This document shows, one piece after another, positions 44,981 to 55,126 of a DNA stretch of 57,735 bases (its first letter is position 1; each line of letters opens with the position of its first letter). Source of the stretch: Symbiodinium natans (lineage: Eukaryota > Sar > Dinophyceae > Suessiales > Symbiodiniaceae); contig CAJNDS010001114.1 in assembly GCA_905221605.1 (NCBI GenBank), positions 789,489-847,223 on the forward strand, written 5' to 3'. Made by a program: the position numbers and the translations under genes. The notes below the pieces were generated by a model that saw only the letters and a program-made list of their open reading frames with translations, searched no databases and was not told the DNA's origin.

Positions 44981-46425
44981 CTTCCCAGCGCCTGGGGCTT
45001 GGGGGATGGTTGATCAGGGTGATGTAGCAGTCTTGTGTATACTGCATATGGTCGTTAGTATTGTCGTTGTTTTTCAGTTATGGACTGTTCGTGGTGTTCG
45101 GGTTTTGAGGTTTTGATCGAGTAAACGTCGGGTTTGAAGAGCTTCACACGTCGAAGACCATGTCTTTGTGGTGAAATAGCTAACTTTACTTTAGATTGCT
45201 CATGGTTCTGTTGGTTGCATGCGTTGGACGGCCCGCTTCGGCATCTTGCCAGCCAGGTGTGCTGAGCACGAGAACTCCGTGTGATGAGCACCAGAAGACC
45301 GCATTTGCTACCACTCCAGAGTCAAGACGTGCTGGAGCACTCGTACGGGTGGCATTGGCCCGAACGGAAGTGTATGGTACTGTGCATATTCGGTTCTCAT
45401 GCCGGCCGTGCAGAAAGATGAGGTGCCGTGCCATCTTCTTGGTTGCCAGTGCGCATCTATGCACGGTGCCGCATAGCACGCTTACTGTGCATGGCACGTT
45501 TTGAAGATGCATGGTCCTTGTGGCAAGCCGTCCTTGTGGCAAGGATCTGCAAGGATTAGGGTTCACCCGCGTAGGGGCGCAATAAGTCGCAAAAAGTGTT
45601 GAGCGATTCCCTAGATTGTCTCGATGCACGTCAGAGTCAGAGTGCCCTGCAAAATGTGCAGCTGTGCTTTTGTCTCTTGGGCATTTGTTACTCAATCTCT
45701 AAGATTTGGCCTGGCAGTGCTGATGGGGCTTAGACAAACCAGGGAGGACAGGGTCCAATCAGATGAGAGATATCACAACTGAAGATGTTTTCAAAGTTGC
45801 TTGGTGTTCTGCTAGGACAGCAACTCTGGTTGGGAATGTTGGTAACTTGCAACCCTAATAAGCGGTTGTGAGATCACGGTTTCTGGTTTGCCCTCAAGCC
45901 AACAGCAGTTATTACATCCCGGTTTTTGGTTGTAAGAACCCCCTTTTGGTTGTAGCATCCCGTACTCGGGGCGACACGCAGCCTCATGCCTGGGCTTTTC
46001 GTGTGCGACTCTAATTCATGTCAAGGGGCACCCCTATTTTGGGAAAAATGCCCAAGTGGGTTGAGAGTTTAGGCGTCTAGCTGCTCTGTCCGCTGCTTCT
46101 CGAACCTTTGCCCAAACGCCGCGCGTACGCAGAGTGCGGCCGCAGAAGGCCAGGCCAAGCCGCTCCAAAAACCCCACCCGCAACAAAAACATAGGGGTCG
46201 GAATAATTGCTAATTGTTTTCCCGTATGGCCCCCTTCTGAATTGTACTACAAACCCCCCCCCCCCCCAAAAAAAAAAAAAAAAAAACAAAAAACCTGTTT
46301 TTATTCTTGAAGCCCCCAAATAGCCAGCTCCTCTGAGCCCTAGAGAGTCCAAAGTCGTGACCCTTGCCGGCAACCTGCTGTAGCCCTGCAAACCCTCAAC
46401 TCAGAGTTCGAGTAATGCAGGATTT
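44981..46425. other. Region after PetC without recognised gene
   Basis: GC content drops slightly and telomere-like heptamers are rare. Open frames near 45186-45695 on both strands are not recognised. A homopolymer pair of C and A lies at 46253-46290. The end of the PetC transcript probably lies here, but I see no polyadenylation signal I can defend. Confidence 0.4.
46253..46290. repeat. Poly-C / poly-A junction
   Basis: About 15 C followed by about 20 A, then AAAACAAAAAAC. It could be a decayed retroposed tail or a simple homopolymer. Confidence 0.85.
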
Positions 46426-46498
46426 CGGGTTTAGGGTTGAGGGTTGAGGGTTTGGGGTTGAGGGTTTAGGGCGCTAGGGTTTAGGGTTGTAGGGTTAT
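46426..46498 (+). repeat. GGGTTTAG / GGGTTGAG array
   Basis: About ten degenerate heptamers. Confidence 0.85.
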
Positions 46499-47434
46499 GA
46501 TGTTTGGGTGGTTGTATGGGCTTGAAACATGCCCTTATCGGCTCACCGAGAAGTCTCGGCATTTGTTTTTTGAGGCCACTGAGGGTTGAGGCTTTGCAGG
46601 GTTTGTAGTTTTCGGGCGTAAACCTGCCTTGCATCCTCAAAATGCCCCCCCGTCCTCCAACCTCTCACACGTCTGGAGCGTGGTTGAGATCAGCGGTCGC
46701 GCGATGTTAGTTTGTTCGTTTGAGGTCGGGGTTTCGGGTTCAGGGTCGGCGTGCTTGCTTACGTGTCTTGCAAGTTGTTGCAGCTCCACTCCCCGGTCCA
46801 GTGGAAGGGATGACCTAGCCGCCCAAGATTCCTCCAAAGCCCGTGGAAGCTTCATGCTCCAAGATCCTGGACATTCATCGTGCTCATATTTTCTGGTTTA
46901 GGGGATCAGGGTGCCCGAATGCACCAAACTATCAATATGCACCTCAACTGACCCCTAGCCCTCAAACCTTGAAGCAACTGAGCCTGTAAAAGATTTCGCG
47001 CGCTTTGTCGCTTCAACGACTTCATCAGACCCCCAGAGACTCGAACCTGGACAGGATTCGGCCCATGCCAATGCAGCATGGAGGATTTACCACAGGTGCC
47101 GGGGTGTTCACGGTTTAGCTTCGCCAACACCCGTGCCATTGCACGAAAGCTTTGTGGTGTCCCTCCGGAACACCACAAGCCACCCCCCAACCTTCAACTT
47201 CTCTGCTTGGCTTTCCGAGGGCCTGCACAGAGTAGAGCCGGTCTTGTTGGCCAAGGTTTCGATTCGAGGGCAGGGTTGAAAGGTTTGGTCCTGGATGTGG
47301 GGGCCCAGGAGAAGGCGGTTTCAGGTAGAGCCCTGAAGCGCCAAAGATGAAGGCCCCAGCACATACAGAAACAAACCCTGCAGCCCTGACATTCCTCCCT
47401 AAACCTTGCAGCCCTAAACCCGCAAGCGTGTGAG
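46499..47434. other. Unassigned, weak exon-like pieces
   Basis: GC-rich sequence with several AG|G sites but no segment I can call a coding exon with confidence. Confidence 0.3.
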
Positions 47435-47473
47435 GCAGGCTTTCCGGCCGCGCCGATGCACCCAGAGTGGCAG
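47435..47473 (+). CDS. Exon candidate, unidentified gene
   Basis: From GTGAG|GCA it reads AGFPAAPMHPEWQ up to a GT donor. Protein-like but too short to assign. It may belong to a third gene downstream of PetC. Confidence 0.3.
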
Positions 47474-47730
47474 GTGCAGGGCTGCGGGGGGCTGGCTCAC
47501 GTGGATTGGTTTGGTTTGTGAGATCGGCTTCTTCTCTCTTGGGGGGGGGGGGCGTTCACATCATGGAAGACACCAGAGTCTCTAAGCTCTAAGATGCGCA
47601 ATCGGCATCTAACAGTATATGTCGATTTCCACTCTTCTTCAGTTGTTTCCTGGCACCTGTCCTTGCTGCTATCCGACTCGGCCCCTCTTGATCGACTTTG
47701 GTTCTTTGTCTTTGCTCTCCTACTTTCTGT

Positions 47731-47835
47731 CTGGTTCTTAGTAGGGAAGGCGGGAAATAGGGGCTTATAATATAGACCCTTTAAGGGATTACGTAGGGTA
47801 CTGTACCTCATTCCCTCATTCCCTACTAGAACCAG
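47731..47835. mobile_element. Palindromic element (CTGGTTCT ends)
   Basis: The ends CTGGTTCTTAGTAGGGAA and TTCCCTACTAGAACCAG are inverted copies with one extra base, and similarity continues inward (GGCGGGAAAT against CATTCCCTCA). The span is 105 bases. No target duplication is obvious. Probably a small non-autonomous element. Confidence 0.6.
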
Positions 47836-47934
47836 CCAGCTCTTCCCAGACCTGGAGAACGATCACTCAAAACCCTTCGAAAAGTCCTTGAGATCTAAAA
47901 GAAAAAAGGCTATGAAGTGCCCATCCCAGCTCTA

Positions 47935-48042
47935 CCCCTAAACCCTAAACCCTAATTAAACCCTAAACCCTAAACCCTAAACCCTAAACCCCAAACCCCA
48001 GACCCTAAACCCTAAACCCTAAACCCTAAACCCTACGCCCTA
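47935..48042 (+). repeat. CCCTAAA array
   Basis: About 14 heptamers, with an exon candidate at 48058 immediately after. Confidence 0.95.
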
Positions 48043-48057
48043 CATCTTGGACTTCAG

Positions 48058-48088
48058 GGCTCCGTGCCTCAGAAGTTCGGGGCGCGAG
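48058..48088 (+). CDS. Exon candidate between opposed arrays
   Basis: From TTCAG|GGC it reads GSVPQKFGAR before a GT donor. It lies between a CCCTAAA array and a TTTAGGG run (48155-48172), the same bracket as the PetC exons. Gene unknown. Confidence 0.35.
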
Positions 48089-48769
48089 GTGGGCCATTTT
48101 GGGGCTCCCGAGGGCCCCAACTCAGCCCAAAACCCCCTAATCAGGCTTTTGGGGTATTAGGGTTTAGGGTTTTTGCGGTAAAGGGGTGAACCGTAAGCCG
48201 CCCTTTCGGGCTGCTCCATCTTTTCCAGTGTTGCGGCAGTTTAGGATCCAGGGCCTGAAGTCGTTTTCGGGATCTTTGTATCACTTGCTGCTCCGGGCGA
48301 AGGCTGTGGGACCTTCTGGCTTCTGCCCGTAGCTTGAAAGTCCTAAGCCCCTAAGTCCGCCCTGAAGAAGCAGATGGGTGAACCGAGGCTCAAGCACCTC
48401 AAGCCTTGAACCGTAGATCAGAGTACCACACCCTCGATCTGCCCCAAACCCCAAACCCCAAACCCCAAACCTGAAAATCACACACCGCAGCCGCTTCTCT
48501 TTGAGGCGCGGGCGCTGTAAGCGCGCCCGTGGCCGGACAAAGGGAGGTCTTTTCAAGAGTGGCTAGGGGCGGCAGGGTTTGGGGCGGATCTGTGGCGGTT
48601 CATGTTGCCTGAGACACAGCCAAGAGCCAAGCGGGCTTGCTCCACTTCGAACCAGAACTCCGCCCCGAACCACTGAGGTGCCCTGCCCAGCTCATTAAAC
48701 CCCTACCCAAACTGCACACGAGACAAATCCCAGACGACTCAACTCTGAACTTCCAGCCTTCAACCCGCC

Positions 48770-49199
48770 CTAAACCCTTAAACCCTTAAACCCTTAAACC
48801 CTTAAACCCTTAAACCCTTAAACCCTTAAACCCTGAAACCCTTAAACCCTAAACCCTAAACCCTAAACGCTAAACCCTAAACCAACCCTAGCCCTAAGCC
48901 CTAAGCCCTAAGCCCTAAGCCCTAAGCCCTAATCCCTAAGCCCTAAGCCCTAAGCCCTAAGCCCTAAGCCCTAAGCCCTAAGCCCTAAGCCCTAAGCCCT
49001 AAGCCCTAAGCCCTAAGCCCTAAGCCCTAAGCCCTAAGCCCTAAACCCTAAGCCCCAAACCGTAAACCCCAAACCCTAAACCTTAAACCCTAAACCCTAA
49101 ACCCTAAACCCTAAGCCCTAAGCCCTAAGCCCTAAACCCTCAGCCCTAAACCCTAAACCCTAAACCCTACACCCTACACCCTAAACCGTCTAAACCCTC
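48770..49199 (+). repeat. Large CCCTTAAA / CCCTAAG / CCCTAAA array
   Basis: About 430 bases in three blocks: an 8-base form CCCTTAAA (48775-48850), a long homogeneous block of the variant CCCTAAG (about 48893-49045, about 21 copies), and mixed CCCTAAA and CCCTAAG to the end. The block structure indicates local amplification of variants, not one telomere capture. Confidence 0.95.
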
Positions 49200-49204
49200 A
49201 AGAG

Positions 49205-49275
49205 CACGTTCCCGCCTTCGATGCCTCGTGGGCCATGCCTCGCAGCCGAAGGGTCGGGGCCGCAAGCCCGGGAGT
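49205..49275 (+). CDS. Exon candidate between opposed arrays
   Basis: One frame reads FDASWAMPRSRRVGAASPG. It lies exactly between the CCCTAAA/G array and the TTTAGGG array at 49284. No clear splice sites were fixed, and gene identity is unknown. Confidence 0.25.
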
Positions 49276-49283
49276 CGAGGCAG

Positions 49284-49440
49284 GGTTAGGGTTTAGGGTT
49301 TAGGGTTTAGGGTTTAGGGTTTAGGGTCTAGGGTCTAGGGTTTAGGGCTTAGGGTTTAGGGTTTGGGGTTCGGGGGTTTGGGGGTTTGGGGGTTTGGGGT
49401 TTAGGGTTGAGGGTTTAGGCTTTAGGCTTTAGGCTTTAGG
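49284..49440 (+). repeat. TTTAGGG array
   Basis: About 20 heptamers, with TTTGGGGG and TTTAGGC variants toward the end. It is opposite in orientation to 48770-49199. Confidence 0.95.
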
Positions 49441-49564
49441 GTCAGGGTGGAACAGCTTCAGTTGAGTGCCTCGGGCGCACCTTCAGATCGCTGAAGACAT
49501 GCCGTGAAGCCCAGCGACTTCCTCTCAGCCCGTAAGCCCCGAAGCGCTGCAGCGCTGAACCCCA

Positions 49565-49741
49565 CCCTATCAACCCTATGACCCCTTTAAACGCTATAGA
49601 CCCCATAAACTTTACAAACCGTATAAACCCCATAAACTTTACAAACCCCATAAACCCCATAAACCCTATGAACCCTATGAACCCTATGAACCCTACAAAC
49701 CCTACAAACCCTACAAACCCTACAAACCCTACAAACCCTAA
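49565..49741 (+). repeat. 9-base array AACCCTACA / AACCCTATG / AACCCCATA
   Basis: A telomere-like word expanded to period 9, which is why it opens long frames (FVGFVGFIGF on the minus strand, NPTNPTNPINP on the plus strand). Variants are arranged in blocks, with the AACCCTACA block last. An exon-like GC-rich segment follows at 49757-49825. Confidence 0.92.
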
Positions 49742-49839
49742 CTCCTTGCTTCGCAGCACGCCGTCGACAGGCGCTGGCCGGCCGCAGGCCACCGCGGTAT
49801 GCGACAGCACTGGCGTCGGTGCATAGGCTCCCAGGGTTT

Positions 49840-49950
49840 CCAGGATGGGCTATTATACCCTAGAATCCTCTATAATCCTCTATAATCCCTGAAAACGGCC
49901 CTGTCTAGGGTTCATTAAGGGGGATTTGGAGGCCAAATAACCCATCCTGG
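49840..49950. mobile_element. Palindromic element (CCAGGATGGG ends)
   Basis: The ends CCAGGATGGGCTATT and AATAACCCATCCTGG match as inverted repeats with one mismatch over 15 bases. The span is 111 bases. The interior has repeated TCTATAATCC. A MITE- or introner-like element is likely. Confidence 0.65.
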
Positions 49951-50039
49951 TTGGGAGGTTGGGAGTTTCGGGTTCAGGGAGGTTGTCTTTGGGGGGTATC
50001 CGGCTCGTGGTCGGGTTCTTTTGTGCTCGCCGGGCTTTG

Positions 50040-50898
50040 TGGGATGCAGGGAATGTAGCCTAGAAGCCTCATTCCTGTGGTTGATAATAGAAGTCCTGCA
50101 TGACCTTCCTCAAAGTGTCGTGACATGTCACGTCGAGTCATGCGGTCTCCTTTTCACGCTGGATCTCGTCGTCTTGGTGTTTTCGTAGTTGTGGTTGTGG
50201 TTGTGATGGTGGTTGTTGTTGTTATCCGGCCGAGCTGTAGACGGCGTAGCTATCATGTTCGACCTGCTTTAGTAGGGCCACCCGGAATACACTCGAGGTG
50301 CCCGGCTATTCAGGTAACTTTAACATCAATGCCGGGCATCTCGGTCCCTGTTAAACTCAAATAATTTCATCTCTATAGAATCAGACCAGAGACTAAATCG
50401 GGGGGGGGGGGGTGGCACACTAAAAGCAAGTGCAACATTAAATGCGAAACATCGAAGTTGTGGAGGGGGAAAGGGGAAGGGGGAAGGGGGGCGACTTGCA
50501 GTGAAAGGATCCGTACGCACTGTACGGCTGCCGTTCGTGTTGTCATTTTCGGCTGTTGTTTGTTGGGCTGTTGTTGGGGTGTAGTTGGTTAGTGTTTAGT
50601 AGTCGTTTTTAACAAGCCATGCGGCATTGGTATGATTCGCATAGGTACTTCTGTTGGAACCTTCATGTTGAACGGTTTTCAGCTCTGGGATAGAGAGGAG
50701 TGGCACCTGCATAGACAACTCGTGCAGTTTGTTGAAAATACCAAGGCTTTGAGTTTTCCACCATTCTTTGAGGTGGCCTTGCGTCCGGCCACGGGCGGAT
50801 GTCTGTCGCTTCTTGGCGTGGTCTTGAGTTCAGGGTTCAGGTTTTCGGGATTAGCGTGGCATTGTACGACCAGCGCCGAAGAACGACAAAAACAACAA
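50040..50898. other. Region with an unassigned open frame
   Basis: The frame from 50632 reads MIRIGTSVGTFMLNGFQLWD and stays open for 186 codons, partly because of the ACGC repeat that follows. I cannot assign it. A GTTGTGGTTGTG microsatellite lies at 50184-50222 and a G run at 50400-50412. Confidence 0.25.
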
Positions 50899-51055
50899 GC
50901 ATGCATGCACGCGAGCGCACCCGCATGCCCGCCCGCTCGCCCCGCCCGCCCGCCCGCACGCACGCCCACCCGCACGCACGCACACACACGCACCCACACA
51001 CACACGCACGCACGCACACATGCACCCACACACACACACACACACACACATCCAC
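50899..51055. repeat. ACGC / CCCG / ACAC microsatellite
   Basis: GC-rich and CA-rich simple repeats giving long histidine/threonine or cysteine/valine frames that are not genes. Confidence 0.9.
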
Positions 51056-52288
51056 AGACTCTACTTGATTGTTGCCTAGGTCACTACGTTCTGTGGGGGC
51101 TCTTTGCAGTAATTCGCGAGGTACTCGTATTCAGGTATTTTTCGACATTAGGTGATCGCTATATTGGTGGAAGAAGTGCACCTGGATGCTGACGAAGTGG
51201 GAGTGGAGTGGTACTTTAAAATATGCATGTTCAACGCTGCATTCTTGCGGTGGGGGTCTTCGTGCCCGCAGCGGCCCGGCATTTGTTTGCAGTGACCCAG
51301 GAGTGCACGCTGCAGGTATGTGCACAGGATAGGGTGAGGGTGTCTTCGTCCGTCTCTGCCCAGACCTCCTCGGCCCCTTGCGGAAAAACAAGTCCTTGCA
51401 GATGCATGCGCAGCGATTTTCCAGACACCCTGTTCGACATTTTGTTCGTCTCAGCTCTCTCGGGGTATGTCGCATTAGAATAGCTCAACACAACCTGCAT
51501 ATCAGAGAGATGACCCGTGTCCCAATGCAGCGAGCACCACCGCACCCAAAGACTTCCTCGAACTTGCAGCTCTAAGTCCCAAAACATCGAACAGCCAGCG
51601 AAGCGGACAAGAGAGCTGTTCGAGCTTGAACCTCAAGGCACACGACGAAGGGAGAAGCGAGCCCCCTTCAACCTCGACCCCAGACCCTCCGCTTGAATGC
51701 TGGCTTTGCGTGCGCAGTTGTGTGCACAAAGATCGAGCACATTGTGTGCACAGCGCCTTTTCACTGAAACGCTGGCCGTTTACGGCCGAAGTCGACTTAA
51801 GAAACCTGTCGAAACGAGCCACGAGGCAAAAGGAAAGAGTACTACCCGGACCACGATGCCTCACTCACGACTGACACACCCAAACCGTGGACGACTCCCA
51901 CTGCTGTTTGAGAGGAACAAGGATGGGTTGCATCATCAGCATACAGATGCGGCCCTACATGACAAATGTGTCAGTTCAGCAAGGCAGCAGCAGTGAAAAG
52001 GTGTCTGGAGACCCCAAACGCAAAAAGCCCTGAACCTCGAGCACTGAAGCATACATCCCAAAACCTTATAAGCCAGAACTCTAATTGCAGATCCCAAAGC
52101 TTAGCTTTCAACTCATGATCCTCAAGCCACTTAGTCCCAAGAAGCGGAGGTCCTCCTGCAGACACTGACCCCATCGCCGCCCTTGCGGCGTGGCGCGGCC
52201 GTAACTTTGAGGTTTCTAGTTTGAGGACCCTGTTGCCCCAAAACCTGACCTGCTCCAAGATGTTGAAGCCTTAAGCAGCCTCGTGGCA
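51056..52288. other. Unassigned region
   Basis: Several open frames of 80-120 codons on both strands, none recognised. A short protein-like segment, DPIAALAAWRGR, lies near 52165-52200, after a CTGCAG. No repeats of note. Confidence 0.3.
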
Positions 52289-52445
52289 CCCCCTAAACCC
52301 TAAACCCTAAACCCTAAACCCTAAACCCTAAACCCTAAACCCTAAACCCTAAACCCTAAACCCTAAACCCTAAAACCCTAAACCCTAAACCCTAAACCCG
52401 AAACCCTTAACCCCCAATTCCTAAGTTACCCTAAACCCTAAACCT
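52289..52445 (+). repeat. CCCTAAA array
   Basis: About 20 heptamers. A possible exon (AVRELPEL, from AAG|GCA at 52451) follows at once. Confidence 0.95.
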
Positions 52446-52544
52446 CGAAGGCAGTACGGGAGCTTCCAGAACTGTGGGTTTGAGAGTTCGGGGCGTAGGC
52501 GGGCTGAGGTGATTTGGGCATCCGGGCTTCAGGGTCCTAGCGGG

Positions 52545-52640
52545 GTTTATGGTTTAGGGTTTAGGGCTTAGGGTTTAGGATTTAGGGTTTAGGATTAGGG
52601 TTTAGGATTCAGGGTTTAGGATTTGATTTAGGGTTTAGCG
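52545..52640 (+). repeat. TTTAGGG / ATTTAGG array
   Basis: About 12 degenerate heptamers. Confidence 0.9.
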
Positions 52641-52673
52641 CTGGCTTTTTTTGGTTTAGGGTTTTCAGAAGGC

Positions 52674-52750
52674 CTGGTGGCCCCTGCCACACCCATGCGG
52701 TCTACGAACGCATACGAAAGTTTCGTGGCAGTCGGCATGTCGTTCGCCTC
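52674..52750 (+). CDS. Exon candidate, unidentified gene
   Basis: After AGAAG|GC a frame reads LVAPATPMRSTNAYESFVAV then GMSFA. The reading is clean and GC-rich at third positions. No family recognised, and the donor is not fixed. Confidence 0.35.
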
Positions 52751-52815
52751 TTCGCCACCCCTCTCTTTTTGCCCTTGCTCCTCCCTTGCTTCTCCTCTTC
52801 CTTTTCTTATTTGGG

Positions 52816-52898
52816 GGTTTACGATATTACGATATTAGGGGGTACCGTTTTGGGGTCCTTTAGGGGTCTATATTAGGGGCCCCTTAGTATCGTAAGCC
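52816..52898. mobile_element. Palindromic element (GGTTTACGATA ends)
   Basis: The ends GGTTTACGATATTACGATAT and ATCGTAAGCC form an imperfect inverted repeat, including TTACGATA against TATCGTAA. The interior GGGGTCCTTTAGGGGTC resembles GGGGTCCTTACTATA in the element at 56176, so the two may be related. Confidence 0.5.
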
Positions 52899-52969
52899 TT
52901 TCTTTTTTTCCCTGCTTGTCGGACCCGCGGTCGGTGTTGGTTCGAGGCTTGGAGTTTAAGGGTTTTTAT

Positions 52970-53062
52970 TAGGGTAGGGTTTAGGGTTTCGGGTTTAGGG
53001 TTTAGGGCTTAGGGTTTAGGCTTTAGGGGTTAGGGTTTAGAGTTTAGGGTTTAGGGCTCAGA
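52970..53062 (+). repeat. TTTAGGG array
   Basis: About 12 heptamers with variants. Confidence 0.92.
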
Positions 53063-53342
53063 CGGCTTTGTATCTGTCCCTCCTATGCTCTAGGCAGCGG
53101 AAGAATGCGGAAGAGACGCCTCGTAGAACGATCTTCATGTCTTGTGCAAGGACTTGTCGGGTGCAGTAGGAAACAGGAAAGGTACCTCAGGGAGACTCAT
53201 TCGGCGAAGTCCTGATGTGGCGCCTCCCCTCCACCCGCGACCGCGAAACAAACCCGCGCCCCTTAACCCCCTTGATTTGGGATGTTCCTCCCTTGTTCTG
53301 ACAGTCCTTAATAGGGATTCTCGTACCCCAGGGGGAACATCC

Positions 53343-53438
53343 CAACCCTAAACCCTAAACTCTAAACCCTAAACCCTAAGCCCTAAACCCTAAACCCTAA
53401 ACCCTGAACCCTAAAGCCTAAACCCTAAACCCCAAACT
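53343..53438 (+). repeat. CCCTAAA array
   Basis: About 13 heptamers, with CCCTAAG and CCCTGAA variants. Confidence 0.95.
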
Positions 53439-53562
53439 CTCCTTTGAGTAGCCCTAATGGCCAAGGAGGCTTCCTCCGTCACTGCAGATATGCAATGGGC
53501 GAATGGGAGCCGGGCTCGCATGCAAGCGGGCATTCGCAGCAGGTGCCTAGGCTGTACAGAGT

Positions 53563-53632
53563 CGTTTAGGGTTTAGGGTTTAGGGTTTAGGGCTTCGGGC
53601 TTAGGGCTTAGGGCTTAGGGTAGTTTAGGGTT
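53563..53632 (+). repeat. TTTAGGG array
   Basis: About ten heptamers. With 53343-53438 it brackets a GC-rich segment at about 53485-53547 that could be an exon. Confidence 0.92.
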
Positions 53633-53847
53633 TAAAACAGGCAAGGTCACGGGCTTAGGGTGTAGTGTTTGGAGGGGTCCCGTTTCGGGTTTGCGGATTT
53701 GGGAGTTTCGGGTACAGGATGGAGGCCTGTCGACTGTTTGGGGTTGATCAGGGTGCTTGTGCCAAGGCTTAAAGTTTGGAAAGTTTGGCTTGTGTCGGGA
53801 CTTCTACTTTGCTGAAATTACTTCAATTTCGACGACAGGCGGCATAA

Positions 53848-53910
53848 GAGCTTAGGGTTTAGGGTTTAGGGTTGAGTTTAGGGTTTTAGGGTTCTAGGGT
53901 TAAGGGGTTT
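53848..53910 (+). repeat. TTTAGGG array
   Basis: About eight degenerate heptamers before the coding-like segment at 53940. Confidence 0.88.
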
Positions 53911-53939
53911 TAATGGGAGGCGGGGGGCGGAGGGGGCGA

Positions 53940-54174
53940 GGGCAAGTTCAACTTGCTCCAGAAGCTCAGCCATCTGGGAACTTGCTGGCTAAGCCTCCTT
54001 CGCAACGTCTTGATGACCTGCCTACGCTTAGTCCTACCGAAATACATAGATTGGCACTTCAACAACAGACAAGCGTCCAGGTTAAGGGTTGGGGTGTTGA
54101 CAGGCGAAGACATCGCCATCGAACCCCTGCTCGTTTGGGTTGCCGAAGAGGGCAGCAAGCCCTCGTCTGGCAAG
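53940..54174 (+). CDS. Coding-like segment, unidentified gene
   Basis: One frame reads KFNLLQKLSHLGTCWLSLLR from about 53944. A second piece, from ACAG|GC at 54104 to an AAG|GC donor at 54175, reads EDIAIEPLLVWVAEEGSKPS then SGK. The second piece has the splice style of confirmed exons. The two cannot be joined with certainty, because the first segment is also open in another frame. No family recognised. Confidence 0.35.
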
Positions 54175-54675
54175 GCCCCGTCCTGCGAGACTCCAGGGTT
54201 GAGGGCCTGCGCTAAAAAGGATCTTAAAATCCCCTAAGGCCTAAACCCTAAACCCTGAACCCTTACCGCTAAACCCTATAAAGACCAAGTCGGAAAATTC
54301 CTCTTCTCTGAATCCCTTGTTCCCTCACGGCCTGGTTCCAGAGCCGGGATGCCGGTGTGCTATGCTTGCCCTGCTTCGGTTTTCTGAGGTTGTCATTTGG
54401 TGCCTGGGATGCCGATGTTCGGGAGGTTGATATGGGCATGGAGCTTGAAACCGTGGTTATTCTTTGCTAGGTCTGAGAAAGCTTGCAAGAAGGTATAAGG
54501 GTCAGAAGGCACTCAGAATTTCGGGACTGCGTCGTTCAGTCGCGTGTGTTCTTTGGGCTAAGGGCTAAGCACGATAACCCTGAGAGCTCTTAGCTTCGAC
54601 GTGCTGGGGTTCATGAGCCTTGAGCCTCAGGGTTCCGGTTAATCTGGCTGGTGCCACTCAGAGTTCCACACCGGA

Positions 54676-54766
54676 GCAGGGTTTAGGGTTTAGGGTTCAG
54701 GGGTAAGGGTTTAGGGTTTAGGGTTTAGGGTTTAGGGTTTAGGGTTTAGGGTTTAGGGTTTAGTGT
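54676..54766 (+). repeat. TTTAGGG array
   Basis: About 12 heptamers, the last nine nearly perfect. Confidence 0.95.
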
Positions 54767-54876
54767 TGTCAAGAAGCATGTGCCCTTCGAGGAACTTTTG
54801 GGAGTGAGGGTGCCCGAGATGAGGGCAGACCCACAAAAGGCAAGCACCTCCCCAAACTGTCAGGTTTTGTGACCTA
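54767..54876 (+). CDS. Exon candidate between arrays
   Basis: One frame reads VKKHVPFEELLGVRVPEMRA. It is protein-like, but here the order is TTTAGGG before and CCCTAAA after, the reverse of the usual bracket, so it may be intronic or on the other strand. Low confidence. Confidence 0.2.
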
Positions 54877-55015
54877 AAACCCTAAACCCTAAACCCTAAA
54901 CCCTAAACCCTAAACCCTCAACCCTCAACCCTCAACCCTCAACCCTACATCCTAAACCCTAAACCTTAAACTTTGTCACCTACATCCTAAACCCTAAACC
55001 TTAAACTTTGTGACC
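54877..55015 (+). repeat. CCCTAAA / CCCTCAA array with 36-base duplication
   Basis: Heptamers followed by two direct copies of a segment containing CTACATCCTAAACCC and CCTTAAACTTTGT (about 54943-54977 and 54979-55013). Confidence 0.9.
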
Positions 55016-55083
55016 TGAACTCCCACTGTTCAAGTTTAGGACTGATGAATGAGACGGGCTGACATCTTGAGGGCAGTGAGCCG

Positions 55084-55126
55084 CGGGTTTAGGGTTTAGG
55101 GTTTAGGGTTTAGGATTTAGGGTTGT
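55084..55126 (+). repeat. TTTAGGG array
   Basis: About six heptamers. Confidence 0.92.

Noticed and set aside
47030-47060. tRNA T-arm-like sequence on the minus strand
   Set aside because: No matching stem, anticodon arm or acceptor stem could be found.
50632-51192. 186-codon open frame
   Set aside because: Prolonged by an ACGC repeat and not recognised, so kept only as a mention in the region entry.
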